Of a stretch of 64,000 bases of DNA, positions 34,324 through 43,677 are shown piece by piece (the stretch's first letter is position 1; each line of letters opens with the position of its first letter). The DNA comes from Stenotrophomonas sp. ASS1 (lineage in GTDB: Bacteria; Pseudomonadota; Gammaproteobacteria; Xanthomonadales; Xanthomonadaceae). A model generated the notes under the pieces. It was not told the DNA's origin. It did not search any database and saw only the letters and a program-made list of their open reading frames with translations. The DNA lies in NCBI RefSeq assembly GCF_004346925.1, contig NZ_CP031167.1, positions 702,001 through 766,000 of the forward strand, in the 5' to 3' direction. Made by a program: the position numbers and the translations under genes.

Positions 34324-35345
34324 GCCTGCGGCGGGGTGCTGTTGTTGTTGGGACCGCCGGAGCCACCACCACCACCGCCACCACGGCGACGACGACGGCG
34401 CGGGCCGCGGTTGCCCGGGTTGGCGGCCGGAGCATTGCCGCCGCCCTGTTCCTTGCCCTGCGCCGGTGCAGCCGGGCGCTCGTGCGCCGGGCGCGCTGGC
34501 GGGCGGGCGTTGGGCACGGGTGCCGGTACATCGCGGCCTGGCACCTGCACCACGCGCAGTTCATCGGTATCGAGCTGGATCGCGGTCAGCTTGCCGCCCC
34601 AGACCGCGCCGGTGTCGATGGCGTGCACGCCCTGGGTGATGGTCAGGCCCAGCGCCGACCAGTGGCCGCAGACCACCTTGAGGTCACGCTCGACCCGGCC
34701 CGGCACTTCGAACCAGGGATACAGCCCCTGTTCCTGGGTGCCCGGCGTGCCCTTGTCCTCGATGCCGATGCGCCCGCGCGGGGTGCAGTAGCGCATGCGG
34801 GTGAGCACGTTGATGATCGCGCGCGAGCGGTCGTAGCCGGACAGGTTCGGTGCCCAGCTCGGCTTGTCGCCGTACATGTTGCGGAACAGCTTGCGGTAGC
34901 CGGCGCCGTGCAGCTGCACCTCGACTTCGGCTGCATGCTTCTCGGCCATCTGCGTGGTCCACTTCGGCGCCAGGCCGGCGTGCACCATCATCCAGCCCAG
35001 CTCGCGGTCCACGTGCACCAGCTTCTGCAGGCGCAGCCAGTCCAGCAGTTCGTCGCGGTCCTCAGCCTGCACGATGCGCAGCAGGTCCGGGTTGACCTTG
35101 CGCTGTTCCTCTTCGGTGCGCGCACCGACGGCCAGCAGCGAAAGGTCATGGTTGCCCAGCACCACCACGCTGTGCTCGCGCAGCGAATGCACCAGCCGCA
35201 GCGTTTCCAGTGACTGGCCACCGCGGTTGACCAGGTCGCCGCAGAACCACAGGGTGTCCTGCGCCGGGTCGAAACGGATCTTCTCCAGCAGTCGCTGGGT
35301 GACGTCATAGCAGCCCTGCAGGTCGCCGATCGCCCACACACTCAT
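34320..35345 (-). CDS. apaH: Symmetrical Ap4A hydrolase with C-terminal basic/Gly tail
   Basis: A 341-residue protein. Residues 1-270 are the ApaH metallophosphatase that splits Ap4A to two ADP: AIGDLQGCYD, WFCGDLVNRGG, VVLGNHDLSLL, MVHAGLAPKW and VVCGHWSALG. E. coli ApaH is about 280 residues, so the last 60-70 are extra: a Pro/Ala-rich linker, then a run of Arg, then a run of Gly, ending GGPNNNSTPPQA. This tail resembles RNA-binding Arg/Gly segments. Fifteen bp separate it from apaG upstream; the DUF1287 gene overlaps its stop. Confidence 0.93.
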   Translation of the reverse strand: MSVWAIGDLQGCYDVTQRLLEKIRFDPAQDTLWFCGDLVNRGGQSLETLRLVHSLREHSVVVLGNHDLSLLAVGARTEEEQRKVNPDLLRIVQAEDRDELLDWLRLQKLVHVDRELGWMMVHAGLAPKWTTQMAEKHAAEVEVQLHGAGYRKLFRNMYGDKPSWAPNLSGYDRSRAIINVLTRMRYCTPRGRIGIEDKGTPGTQEQGLYPWFEVPGRVERDLKVVCGHWSALGLTITQGVHAIDTGAVWGGKLTAIQLDTDELRVVQVPGRDVPAPVPNARPPARPAHERPAAPAQGKEQGGGNAPAANPGNRGPRRRRRRGGGGGGGSGGPNNNSTPPQA

Positions 35346-35360
35346 CGTTCGGCCTCCGTG

Positions 35361-35744
35361 TCAGTGCAGGGTACGCGGGATGGCCAGCACGAAAGGTGCG
35401 ACCGGCGCGGCAAATTCGGTGCCGTCGTCGGCGACCATGTCGTAGTGGCCCTGCATGGTCCCGTGATCGGTCCCCAGCATGACACCGGACGTGTAATGGA
35501 AGTCTTCACCGGGACGCAGGCGCGGCTGCTCGCCGATCACCCCGTCACCATCGACGTGCTCGACGCGGCCGTTGGCATCGGTGATGCGCCAGTGGCGTGC
35601 GACCAGGCGCGCGGCAACACGCCCCTGGTTGTGGATGCGGATCGTGTAGGCGAACGCATAGCGCCCGTCTTCCGGCGCGGATTGATCGTCGAGGAAGCGC
35701 GGTGCGACTTCGACGGAGATGGCATAAACGTCAGCGTCTTCCAT
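35361..35744 (-). CDS. apaG: ApaG (CorD-like) protein
   Basis: A 127-residue beta-sandwich protein. The ApaG domain is clear: [55 protein letters not shown] and MQGHYDMV. Its activity is not settled, but it almost always lies beside apaH and rsmA, as here. MEDADVYAI at 35744 gives the usual length; longer frames upstream overlap rsmA and look artificial. Confidence 0.93.
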   Translation of the reverse strand: MEDADVYAISVEVAPRFLDDQSAPEDGRYAFAYTIRIHNQGRVAARLVARHWRITDANGRVEHVDGDGVIGEQPRLRPGEDFHYTSGVMLGTDHGTMQGHYDMVADDGTEFAAPVAPFVLAIPRTLH

Positions 35745-35757
35745 ACCGGCAGTGTAA

Positions 35758-36561
35758 TCAGGAGGCATTGGCCAAAGCGATGAATTCGGCCACGTCCAGC
35801 TGTTCGGCGCGGGCATCGGGACGCACGCCGGCGGCAACGAACTGTTCGGCGGACACCACGTTGTTCAGGGCGTTGCGCAGGGTCTTGCGGCGCTGCCCGA
35901 AGGCGGCCTTGACCACCTCGGCGAAACGCTTGTGGTCGTGGATGTAGATCGTGGCCGGGTCACGCGGCACCAGCCGCACCACGGCCGAATCGACCTTCGG
36001 CGGCGGCCGGAACGCGCCCGGCGGCACCACGAACAGCGAGGTCACCTGGCAGTAGGCCTGCAGCATCACGCTGAGCCGGCCGTACACCTTGCTGCCGGGG
36101 CCGGCGGCCATGCGGTCGACCACTTCCTTCTGCAGCATGAAGTGCATGTCGCGGATCACCGCCGCATGTTCCAGTGCATGGAACAGGATCGGCGAGGAGA
36201 TGTTGTAGGGCAGGTTGCCGACCAGGCGGATCGGCTGGCCGGCAGCCAGCTCGGTGAAGTCCACGCGCAGCACGTCGCGGTGGACGATGGTCAGCTCGCC
36301 CAGCGGCTCGGCGGCGGCGGTCAGTGGCGCGATCAGGTCGCGGTCGAACTCGATCACCGTCAGTTTCGGATGCACGCGCAGCAGCGGCAGGGTGATCGCG
36401 CCCTGGCCGGGGCCGATCTCGACCAGGCGGTCACCGTCTTTCGGGTTGACCGCCATCACGATCTTGTCGATGTAGTGGCGGTCGGCCAGGAAATGCTGGC
36501 CAAGCTGCTTCTTGGCCGGGGCGGTGAACACCGGGCCGGAGGGGGAATGCGGGGAATTCAT
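35758..36561 (-). CDS. rsmA: 16S rRNA (adenine1518/1519-N6)-dimethyltransferase
   Basis: A 267-residue enzyme (KsgA) that dimethylates two adenosines near the 3' end of 16S rRNA during 30S assembly. Motifs: [43 protein letters not shown], and the catalytic [13 protein letters not shown]. The start at 36561 overlaps the pdxA stop in an ATGA junction. Loss of this gene gives kasugamycin resistance in other bacteria. Confidence 0.95.
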   Translation of the reverse strand: MNSPHSPSGPVFTAPAKKQLGQHFLADRHYIDKIVMAVNPKDGDRLVEIGPGQGAITLPLLRVHPKLTVIEFDRDLIAPLTAAAEPLGELTIVHRDVLRVDFTELAAGQPIRLVGNLPYNISSPILFHALEHAAVIRDMHFMLQKEVVDRMAAGPGSKVYGRLSVMLQAYCQVTSLFVVPPGAFRPPPKVDSAVVRLVPRDPATIYIHDHKRFAEVVKAAFGQRRKTLRNALNNVVSAEQFVAAGVRPDARAEQLDVAEFIALANAS

Positions 36562-37538
36562 GCGCTCAGTGTACGTTGCCGCGCAAGCTGCGCACACAAC
36601 GTCGTTGCCGCCTGCAGGCTGGAAGGATCGGCAATGCCGCGGCCGGCAAGGTCCAGCGCGGTGCCATGGTCCACCGCCACGCGCGGGTAGGGCAGGCCCA
36701 GGGTCAGGTTCACCGCCTGCTCGAAGCCCGAATACTTCAGCACCGGCAGGCCCTGGTCGTGGTACATCGCCAGCACGGTGTCGAAGCCTGCCAGCTTGGC
36801 CGGCAGGAAGGCGGTATCGGCCGGCAGCGGCCCGATCAGGTCCATGCCCTCCGCGCGCAGGCGCTGCAGCAGCGGGATGACCAGGTCCAGTTCCTCGCGG
36901 CCCAGATGACCGTCTTCACCGGCATGCGGGTTCAGGCCGAGCACGGCGATGCGTGGCGCGGGCAGGCCGAATTCGCGGCGCAGCGCAGCGTGTACGGTGC
37001 GCAGGGTGTGTTCCAGGCCGGGCGCGGTGATCGCGTCGGCCACCTCGCGCAGTGGCAGGTGGGTGGTGGCCAGGGCCACGCGCACGATGTGGTTGGCCAG
37101 CATCATCACCACCTTCACCCCGGCCTGGTCGGCCAGCAGTTCGGTGGTGCCGCTGTAGGCGATGCCGCCTTCGTTGATGACCGCCTTGTGCACCGGGCCG
37201 GTGACTACGCCGTGCAGTTCGCCGGACAGGCACGCCTGGCCGGCACCGAGCAGGGCGCCGATGACGGCGCCGGCGTTGGACGGATTGGCCTGGCCGAAGT
37301 GGCTGGGCACGGTATTGGCCACCACGCGCACACGCAGATCGCCGGGGACGCGTGCTTCGGCGTCCTCGGGCAACAGCTGCAGGGGCAGGTTCAGCGCGGC
37401 CGCGGCCGCGCGCAGGGTATCCGGGTCGGCGAAGGCCAGCAGCCGGCAATCTTCACGCGGCTGCTGGACGAGGCGGACACACAGCTCCGGGCCGATCCCG
37501 GCGGGCTCGCCCGGTACCAGAGCGAGCTCGGGGCGCAT
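36558..37538 (-). CDS. pdxA: 4-hydroxythreonine-4-phosphate dehydrogenase
   Basis: A 326-residue NAD-dependent enzyme of pyridoxal-phosphate synthesis. Motifs: ALVPGEPAGIGPELC at the N-terminus, VTGPVHKAVINEGG near residue 113, FLADQ-like TELLADQAGVKVVMML, GLNPHAGEDGHLG near 205, and MYHDQGLPVLKYSGFE with a metal His. It starts 3 bp after the surA stop and overlaps rsmA. The surA-pdxA-rsmA-apaGH order is the same as in E. coli. Confidence 0.95.
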   Translation of the reverse strand: MRPELALVPGEPAGIGPELCVRLVQQPREDCRLLAFADPDTLRAAAAALNLPLQLLPEDAEARVPGDLRVRVVANTVPSHFGQANPSNAGAVIGALLGAGQACLSGELHGVVTGPVHKAVINEGGIAYSGTTELLADQAGVKVVMMLANHIVRVALATTHLPLREVADAITAPGLEHTLRTVHAALRREFGLPAPRIAVLGLNPHAGEDGHLGREELDLVIPLLQRLRAEGMDLIGPLPADTAFLPAKLAGFDTVLAMYHDQGLPVLKYSGFEQAVNLTLGLPYPRVAVDHGTALDLAGRGIADPSSLQAATTLCAQLARQRTLSA

Positions 37539-37541
37539 CGG

Positions 37542-38888
37542 TCAGGACTGCGGCGGCGTGGCGGTGTTTTCCGCGCGGTCGCCGCTGCGGAAGCTGACGT
37601 AGGCTTCGCCACGCAGTTCCTGCAGGAAGCGGTTGTACTCGTCTTCCAGCTTGCGGCGGCCGATGGTCTCGCGGACCTGGGCACGCTGGTTGTCAGTGGT
37701 CACGTCGGTCTGGCGGGTGCCCACGCGCTGCACGATGTGCCAGCCGGCATCGGTGCGGAACGGCTGGCTGACGCCACCGTCCTGGATGCCGGACACCTGC
37801 TGGCCGAACGCCGGACCGAACGCGTCGGCCGGGAACCAGCCCAGATCGCCGCCCTGGCCCTTGCTGTTGTTGTCCTCGGAGGACTCCTTGGCCACGGTCT
37901 CGAAGTCCGCGCCACCGGCGATGCGGGCACGCAGGGTATCGATCTTGGCCTTGGCGGCAGCGTCGGTCTGGTGATCGTCCACGCGCACCAGGATGTGGCG
38001 GCCGTGGTACTCGGTGACCGTGTGCTCGCCACCGCTGGCGGCGCTGGCATCACGCACTTCCACCAGCTTCAGCAGCTGGAAGCCGCTGGGGCCGCGGATC
38101 GGGCCGACCACTTCGCCGGGCTTCATCTTTTCCATCATCTGCGCGAAGGCCTGCGGGATTTCGTCCAGGCTGCGCCAGCCCAGGTCGCCGCCTTCCAGCG
38201 CGTTGGGGCTGTCCGAATAACGCACGGCGGCGGCGTTGAAGTCCAGCTCACCCTTGTCCAGCAGGGCCTTCACGCCTTCGGCCTTCTTCTGGCCGGTGGC
38301 GATCTGGTCGGCGTTGGAGCCGTCGGGCAGGGCGATCAGGATGTGCGCCAGGTGGTACTGGTTGCCAACCGTGGCCTGCTGCTTCAGGGCGGCGTCGACT
38401 TCGCCCTCGCTGACGCTGATGCGGCTCTGCGCGAAGCTCTGGCGCAGGCGCTGCACGGTGATTTCATCGCGCACCGAAGCGCGGAAATCGTTGAAGTCGA
38501 TGCCGTCGTGGGCCAGGCGCTGGCGCAGTGCATCCAGGTTCGAGCCGTTCTGCTGGGCGATGGCATTCATCGCCTGGTTCAGCTCCTGGTCGCTGACGCG
38601 GATGCCGCTGCCCTGGGCGCGGGCCACCTGCAGCTTGACCAGCACCAGGCGCTCGAGCACCTGGCGGCTGAGTACGTCTTCCGGCGGCAGCTGGTTTTCA
38701 CGGCCGGCGTACTGCGCCTTGATGTTGGCGATCGCACGCTGGAGCTCGCTCTGCAGGATCACGTCCTCGTCGACGACGGCGGCGATGCGGTCCAACGGCT
38801 GCGCCTCCTGCGCGAGCACCTGCAGGGGGGCGGACACGCTGGACACCGCCAGCAGGGAGGCGAGAAGAACGGGGAAGCGCTTGGTCAT
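37542..38888 (-). CDS. surA: Periplasmic chaperone and peptidyl-prolyl isomerase SurA
   Basis: A 448-residue periplasmic protein that escorts outer-membrane proteins to the BAM machine. It has a signal peptide ending near VLAQEAQP, an N-terminal SurA domain (DRIAAVVDEDVILQSEL), and two parvulin domains, about residues 175-275 (YHLAHILIALP ... GGDLGWRSLDEIP) and 290-390 (HGRHILVRVDDHQ ... GGDLGWFPADAFGPAF). The ATG overlaps the lptD stop (ATGA). LptD itself is a major SurA client, so the coupling makes sense. Confidence 0.95.
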   Translation of the reverse strand: MTKRFPVLLASLLAVSSVSAPLQVLAQEAQPLDRIAAVVDEDVILQSELQRAIANIKAQYAGRENQLPPEDVLSRQVLERLVLVKLQVARAQGSGIRVSDQELNQAMNAIAQQNGSNLDALRQRLAHDGIDFNDFRASVRDEITVQRLRQSFAQSRISVSEGEVDAALKQQATVGNQYHLAHILIALPDGSNADQIATGQKKAEGVKALLDKGELDFNAAAVRYSDSPNALEGGDLGWRSLDEIPQAFAQMMEKMKPGEVVGPIRGPSGFQLLKLVEVRDASAASGGEHTVTEYHGRHILVRVDDHQTDAAAKAKIDTLRARIAGGADFETVAKESSEDNNSKGQGGDLGWFPADAFGPAFGQQVSGIQDGGVSQPFRTDAGWHIVQRVGTRQTDVTTDNQRAQVRETIGRRKLEDEYNRFLQELRGEAYVSFRSGDRAENTATPPQS

Positions 38889-41479
38889 GGGATCTGATTC
38901 GGATCGTAGTCATCCCGGGTCGCCCCGGTGTTGCTGGGCGGCACGAGATAGAGGTCGTCGCGGTTGTAGCCGAGGATAGCACGGCGCAGCGTACGGTCCG
39001 TGTCCTGGCCGATGGAGCTGAGGCCCTTGAGGACGAACTCCAGCTGGATGGAATTGTTCATGTCGCCTTCGCGGTTGCGCACGTAGCGGCGGGCCACTGC
39101 ACGCACGGCCAGGCAGCAGCTGTCCCACTGCACGCCGGCGATGATCTCCAGCGGTTCCTTGTCCTGCAGCGAGTAGTAATACCGGCCCACCAGGCTCCAG
39201 CGCGCATTCAGCGGGTACAGGAACGACAGGTCGGCCTGCTCAAGCAGGGTCCGGTCATGCTTGTTGGCGGTTGCCGGGGCGCCGGCATTGATGCGGTAGC
39301 GGTAGCTGAGATTGATCACGCCATCGTTGGGCATCAGATAACGGGCGCGGACGCTGGCCAGATCCTCGCGCTTGTACTTCGGGTCCCACTGGTAGGTGGC
39401 GCCCAGGGTCCAGCGGTCGTTGATCATGTAGTTGCCGTCGGCGATCCACGCCGACTTGCCCTTCTCCACCGGCGCGCCGCCCGGCGTGGTGCTCACCCGC
39501 GATTCGTCGAAGTACTGGATCTGGCCGATCGCGGCCGAGAAGCGTTCCTTGCCGGTGGTCTGGTCGATGAAGCGGGTGCCCAGTGCCAGGGTCAGCTGGT
39601 TGGCATCGTTCTGGCGGTCGGCGCCGGTATAGCGCGAGTCGCGGAACAGCTGGCCCCAGCTGAAGGTGAAGTCACGGGTGTCGAAGATCGGCAGCTCGTC
39701 CTGGTTGCGGTAGGGGGTGCGCAGGTAGAACAGGCGCGGCTCCAGGGTCTGCAGGAATGACTTGCCTCCGATCGACGTCTCGCGATCGAAGAACAGGCCG
39801 GCATCAAGGCTGCCGATCGGCAGGCTGCGGCTGGGCGAGGTATTGCCGCGCAGCTGTTCCGGAGTGGCCGTGGCCGGGTCGATGCCCTGCGAGCGCAGGA
39901 TCTGGGCCTGGATGCCCCTTACCCCATCCACTAGACCACGGTCCAGTTGATAGGCGGTGTAGCGGTAGGCCAGGGTAGGGGTCACATACCAAGCTGCGCC
40001 ACTGATCGGGAACGACACATACGGCTTCACGTCCAGTCGCGAACCGCCGCTGACACCGACGCCGTCGGTCCACTGCACTCCATTACGGGTGTACTGCAGA
40101 TCCTCGCCGGCGCCGACGGCATTCTTGAAGTTGATGTCGTCATGCGTGAAGCGCACCGCTTCGGTGTAGATGCCGGTTTCCAGCCACGGCAGCACCGGCT
40201 TGTTCCAGTTGAAGAACAGGCGTGGCTCGCGGTTGTAGGGCAGGGCGCGCTCGTCGAGGGTGTAGTCGGTCAGCTGCCAGCGGTCGGCCATGATGCCGGC
40301 CGTCCAGTTCTGGCCTGTGCCGTACAGGCCGATGGTGCTCTGCAGGTTGGAGGCGGTCACCCCCACCAGGCGGTTGGCGAAGTCCTCGACATAGCGTTCG
40401 TCGCTCACCCAGGCCAGGTTGGCGCGGGCCTGCCAGTGGCTGTTCACGTTGTGGTAGCCGTCGAACATCACCCGGCCGCGGTCGCGGTCGCGCAGCTTGT
40501 CGTCGGGCATGTAGCTGGTCAGCACCTCGCCACGGCCGCCGTTGTAGAGGTAGCGGAACTCGTTGTCGAGCAGCAGGCCGCGCCGGCTCATGTAGCGCGG
40601 GGTCAGGGTATCGTCGTAGTTCGGCGCCAGGTTGAAATAGATCGGCTGCGCATAATCGAAGCCATTGCGCCCGGACATGCCCAGCTGCGGGAACAGCAGG
40701 CCGGTCTTGCGGCGGTCATCGATCGGGAACTTGAAGTAGGGCGCCCACAGCACCGGCACCTTGCCGATCCGCAGCACGGCGTTGCGGGCCGTGCCGAAGC
40801 CTTCGTCGTTGTCCACTTCGATCTGCGGCGCCGACAGCTTCCACACCGGCTGCGACGGGTCGCAGGTGGTGTAGGTGGAGCGGTGCATCTGGCCGACCGC
40901 GCCCTGCAGGTCGACCGACTCGGCATCACCGTTGCCCCGGCGCGACACCAGCTGGTACTTGATGTCGGAGATCTTGTGGGTGTCGCTTTCCTGGTTGCCT
41001 TCGGCGCGCTTGGCGACCATCCGGATCGACCCGTCCTGGTAGCGGACATTGCCGTCGGCGATGTAGTTGCCGGTCTCGGTGTCGAAGCTGAGCTTGTCGG
41101 TACCGACGAACTGGTCACCCCGGCGCAGCGCCACGTTGCCCTCGTACTGCGGCACCGTGGTGGTGCCCAGCAGCTGGTCGCCTTCGATGTCGGTCGGCTG
41201 GTTCTCGCGGGCGGCTGCGGCAGCAGCCTTGTCCTGGGCCGGGACCGGGGTGGGGGCGTCGGTGAACGCGGGAATGACGTCGGTGGCCGGGCACAGGCCC
41301 CAGTTGAGCGGCTTATCATCGGCCATCGCCGGCAGGCTGATGGCGATGCTCAGAGGCAGGGGAAGCAGGCGGAGGGCTCGGCGCACGCGGTTCGGATTCG
41401 GGCGAAAACGGACGGTAGCTTGCCCCATCCCTTGCATAGGGGCAATGAAGGGCGCCGGAGCCTGCCGGTTCGGGTTCAT
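38885..41479 (-). CDS. lptD: LPS-assembly protein LptD
   Basis: An 864-residue outer-membrane protein that inserts lipopolysaccharide in the outer leaflet with LptE. After the signal region (LLPLPLSIAISLPAMA) it has NWGLCPATD with the first Cys, the OstA beta-jellyroll (about 100-270: NVALRRGDQFVGTDKLSFD, RMVAKRAEGNQ), then a large barrel with many Tyr/Trp/Arg strands. The paired Cys near the C-terminus (WDSCCLAVRAVARR) complete the disulfide set. The start at 41479 overlaps the upstream stop; a later ATG at 41437 is also possible. Confidence 0.94.
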   Translation of the reverse strand: MNPNRQAPAPFIAPMQGMGQATVRFRPNPNRVRRALRLLPLPLSIAISLPAMADDKPLNWGLCPATDVIPAFTDAPTPVPAQDKAAAAAARENQPTDIEGDQLLGTTTVPQYEGNVALRRGDQFVGTDKLSFDTETGNYIADGNVRYQDGSIRMVAKRAEGNQESDTHKISDIKYQLVSRRGNGDAESVDLQGAVGQMHRSTYTTCDPSQPVWKLSAPQIEVDNDEGFGTARNAVLRIGKVPVLWAPYFKFPIDDRRKTGLLFPQLGMSGRNGFDYAQPIYFNLAPNYDDTLTPRYMSRRGLLLDNEFRYLYNGGRGEVLTSYMPDDKLRDRDRGRVMFDGYHNVNSHWQARANLAWVSDERYVEDFANRLVGVTASNLQSTIGLYGTGQNWTAGIMADRWQLTDYTLDERALPYNREPRLFFNWNKPVLPWLETGIYTEAVRFTHDDINFKNAVGAGEDLQYTRNGVQWTDGVGVSGGSRLDVKPYVSFPISGAAWYVTPTLAYRYTAYQLDRGLVDGVRGIQAQILRSQGIDPATATPEQLRGNTSPSRSLPIGSLDAGLFFDRETSIGGKSFLQTLEPRLFYLRTPYRNQDELPIFDTRDFTFSWGQLFRDSRYTGADRQNDANQLTLALGTRFIDQTTGKERFSAAIGQIQYFDESRVSTTPGGAPVEKGKSAWIADGNYMINDRWTLGATYQWDPKYKREDLASVRARYLMPNDGVINLSYRYRINAGAPATANKHDRTLLEQADLSFLYPLNARWSLVGRYYYSLQDKEPLEIIAGVQWDSCCLAVRAVARRYVRNREGDMNNSIQLEFVLKGLSSIGQDTDRTLRRAILGYNRDDLYLVPPSNTGATRDDYDPNQIP

Positions 41480-42414
41480 CCGGCGGAGGCACCCGCAGAG
41501 GGGGTGATCAGGGCCTGGACATGGGCCATGCTGCACTCGGCCAGGGCCTGCAGGTCGTAGCCGCCCTCCAGCATCGAGACCACCCGGCCGGCGGCGTGAC
41601 GGCGTGCCAGCGCATGCAGTTCACGGGTGATCCAGGCGAAATCGTCGGTCTCCAGCATCAGATCGGCCTGCGGGTCGCGCAGGTGGGCGTCGAAGCCGGC
41701 GGAGATCAGCAGCAGCTGCGGACGGAAGTCGTCGATGGCTGGCAGCATCTCGTCGGCCCAGACGTTGCGGAAGCGGAAGCCGCCGCTGCCCGGTGGCAAC
41801 AGGATGTTCATCAGGTTGCCGGCACCGCGGTCGCGGCGCAGGCCGGAATTGGGGAACAGCCCGGCCTGGTGGGTGCTGTAGTAGGAGACCCGGGCATCGT
41901 GCTGGAAGATGTCCTGGGTGCCATTGCCGTGGTGGACGTCGAAATCGACCACCGCGATCCGCTCCAGGCCATGGCGGTCACGGGCATAGGCGGCAGCGAT
42001 GGCGATGTTGTTCAGCAGGCAGAAGCCCATCGCCGTGCTGCTGGTGGCGTGGTGGCCCGGCGGGCGTACCGCGCAGAAGGCCAGCGGGTCCTCGCCCAGC
42101 ATTACCGCATCGACCGCGGCCACACCGGCACCGGCGGCGTGCACGGCGGCGCTGGCCGAACCTGGCGAGGTCCAGGTGTCCATGTCCAGCTGGCGCAGCG
42201 GCGCGGTCTGCGGCTGCAGCACGAAGTCGAGCAGGGCGCTGTCGTGGACCCGGGTCAGTTCGCCGAACTTGGCCGGCGGCGCCTCGCGCCAGTCCAGCTG
42301 ATCAGGGAAGGCGGCGTGCAGTGCGTCGAGTACGTACTGCAGGCGCTGCGGGCACTCCGGATGGCCGGGGCCGGGGTCATGCAGCAGGCAGGACGGGTGG
42401 GTATAGACCAGCAT
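41476..42414 (-). CDS. Histone-deacetylase-like amidohydrolase
   Basis: A 312-residue zinc amidohydrolase of the HDAC superfamily. Catalytic blocks are complete: FCAVRPPGHHATSS with the His pair, VVDFDVHHGNGTQDIF with zinc Asp/His, LLISAGFDAHLRDP with the second zinc Asp, and MLEGGYDLQAL. Bacterial members deacetylate acetylpolyamines, acetoin-pathway proteins or other small acyl amides; which one applies here is unknown. It is packed between the cobalamin adenosyltransferase (9 bp) and lptD (overlap). Confidence 0.88.
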   Translation of the reverse strand: MLVYTHPSCLLHDPGPGHPECPQRLQYVLDALHAAFPDQLDWREAPPAKFGELTRVHDSALLDFVLQPQTAPLRQLDMDTWTSPGSASAAVHAAGAGVAAVDAVMLGEDPLAFCAVRPPGHHATSSTAMGFCLLNNIAIAAAYARDRHGLERIAVVDFDVHHGNGTQDIFQHDARVSYYSTHQAGLFPNSGLRRDRGAGNLMNILLPPGSGGFRFRNVWADEMLPAIDDFRPQLLLISAGFDAHLRDPQADLMLETDDFAWITRELHALARRHAAGRVVSMLEGGYDLQALAECSMAHVQALITPSAGASAG

Positions 42415-42423
42415 CGTGCCGAC

Positions 42424-42978
42424 TCAGCGCTGGCGCTGCTGTGGCTGCCACAGCGCTTCGCCGTGGCCATCGGCACGGGCCAGCACCCGGGCCAGCACGA
42501 ACAGCAGGTCCGACAGCCGGTTGAGGTACTGCAGCGCTTCGCTGCGCACAGCCTCGTGGCGGGCCAGGGTGACCGTTTCGCGCTCGGCGCGGCGGACGAT
42601 GGTGCGGACCAGATGGCAGCGCGCGGCGGCTTCGCCGCCGGCCGGCAGGATGAATTCCTTCAGCATCGGCAGGTCGGCGTTGTAATGGTCCAGCTGCTGT
42701 TCCAGGGCCGAGACGTCGGCGGCGTGGATCGCGGCATGGCCGGGAATGCACAGCTCGGCGCCCAGGTCGAACAACTGGTGCTGCAGATGCACCACCAGCG
42801 CGCGCACATCCTCGGGCAGGGGCGCGGCCAACAGCAGGCCGAGCGCGGCATTGGCCTCGTCGACGGTGCCGAAGGACGCCACGCGTGCGTCATCCTTGGC
42901 TACGCGCTGGCCGTCGCCAAGGCCGGTACTGCCGTCGTCGCCGGTGCGGGTGTAGATGCGCGAGAGGCGATGACCCAT
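42424..42978 (-). CDS. Cob(I)alamin adenosyltransferase, PduO type
   Basis: A 184-residue ATP:corrinoid adenosyltransferase that makes coenzyme B12. The N-terminal ATP-binding loop is RIYTRTGDDGSTGLGDG. Family helices follow: SFGTVDEANAALGLLLA, LQHQLFDLGAELCIPG, FILPAGGEAAARCHLVRTIVRRAER and YLNRLSDLLFVLAR. It lies 8 bp after a BtuM-like membrane protein on the same strand, so uptake and adenosylation of B12 are probably linked. No corrin-ring synthesis genes are present in the window. Confidence 0.92.
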   Translation of the reverse strand: MGHRLSRIYTRTGDDGSTGLGDGQRVAKDDARVASFGTVDEANAALGLLLAAPLPEDVRALVVHLQHQLFDLGAELCIPGHAAIHAADVSALEQQLDHYNADLPMLKEFILPAGGEAAARCHLVRTIVRRAERETVTLARHEAVRSEALQYLNRLSDLLFVLARVLARADGHGEALWQPQQRQR

Positions 42979-42986
42979 GGCGCGGC

Positions 42987-43571
42987 TCAGTGGCGGATGT
43001 CGCGGCGGGCCTGCTGGAGCTTCAGCACCTGCTCCACGGCCAGCTGCAGGGCGGCGGCCAGCGCCACATAGATCGCCGTGATGCGCAGGTAGGGCCCGAA
43101 CCACTGCGCGTAGTTCTGTGCCCAGCCGGCCAGGGTCGGCTCGGCCACGTTGCGGCTGCTCCAGTAGAAACCGCCCTGTGCCAGCAGGTGGCAGACCGCC
43201 ACCGAAGCGACCAGCAGCACTGCGCCCTTGGCCAGTACCGGCCAGCGCGCGCTCTGGTAGTTGCGGCCCAGCAGCATGCCGCCGGCCCACAAAGAGAAGT
43301 AGGCAGGCAGCAGCAGCCAGTAGCCCGGCGACACGCAGTAGTGCTGCCAGAAATCCAGACCGCTGCTGCGGATCACGATCCAGTCCACCAGCACCGCGAA
43401 CACCATCAGCAGCGGGAACGCCCAGCGCGTCCAGCGGGCCAGGTAGAAGCCACCGATGAAGAACACGGCCCAGGAGGCATCCGGAATGGCCGCGAAGTGA
43501 TTGACCCGGGTCGCCGCCAGCAGCAGTACGAGTACGGACAGGACGAAGGCGCGGTTGGCGGTATCGGACAT
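42987..43571 (-). CDS. btuM: Probable cobalamin transporter, BtuM-like solitary S-component
   Basis: A 194-residue membrane protein with about six helices. Features that fit BtuM, a solitary ECF-type vitamin B12 transporter, are its size, an N-terminal NHFAAIPDASWAVFFIGGFYL segment, a cysteine at residue 79 (WQHYCVSPGYW), close to the cobalt-binding Cys80 reported for the Thiobacillus protein, and a PduO-type adenosyltransferase 8 bp downstream. DUF6580-type proteins look similar and are the main alternative. It heads the long reverse-strand gene run. No cobalamin riboswitch is evident upstream, where only about 100 bp separate it from divergent ubiH. Confidence 0.6.
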   Translation of the reverse strand: MSDTANRAFVLSVLVLLLAATRVNHFAAIPDASWAVFFIGGFYLARWTRWAFPLLMVFAVLVDWIVIRSSGLDFWQHYCVSPGYWLLLPAYFSLWAGGMLLGRNYQSARWPVLAKGAVLLVASVAVCHLLAQGGFYWSSRNVAEPTLAGWAQNYAQWFGPYLRITAIYVALAAALQLAVEQVLKLQQARRDIRH

Positions 43572-43677
43572 GGTGGGGGCCCGGAGCGGATTCAGGTTTC
43601 ATTCTAGCCCGCCGCGCAGGTTGGCGCAGGTGCCGCCCGTTCGGCGTACAGTCGGGGCGAGCGCGTATCATGAACAC

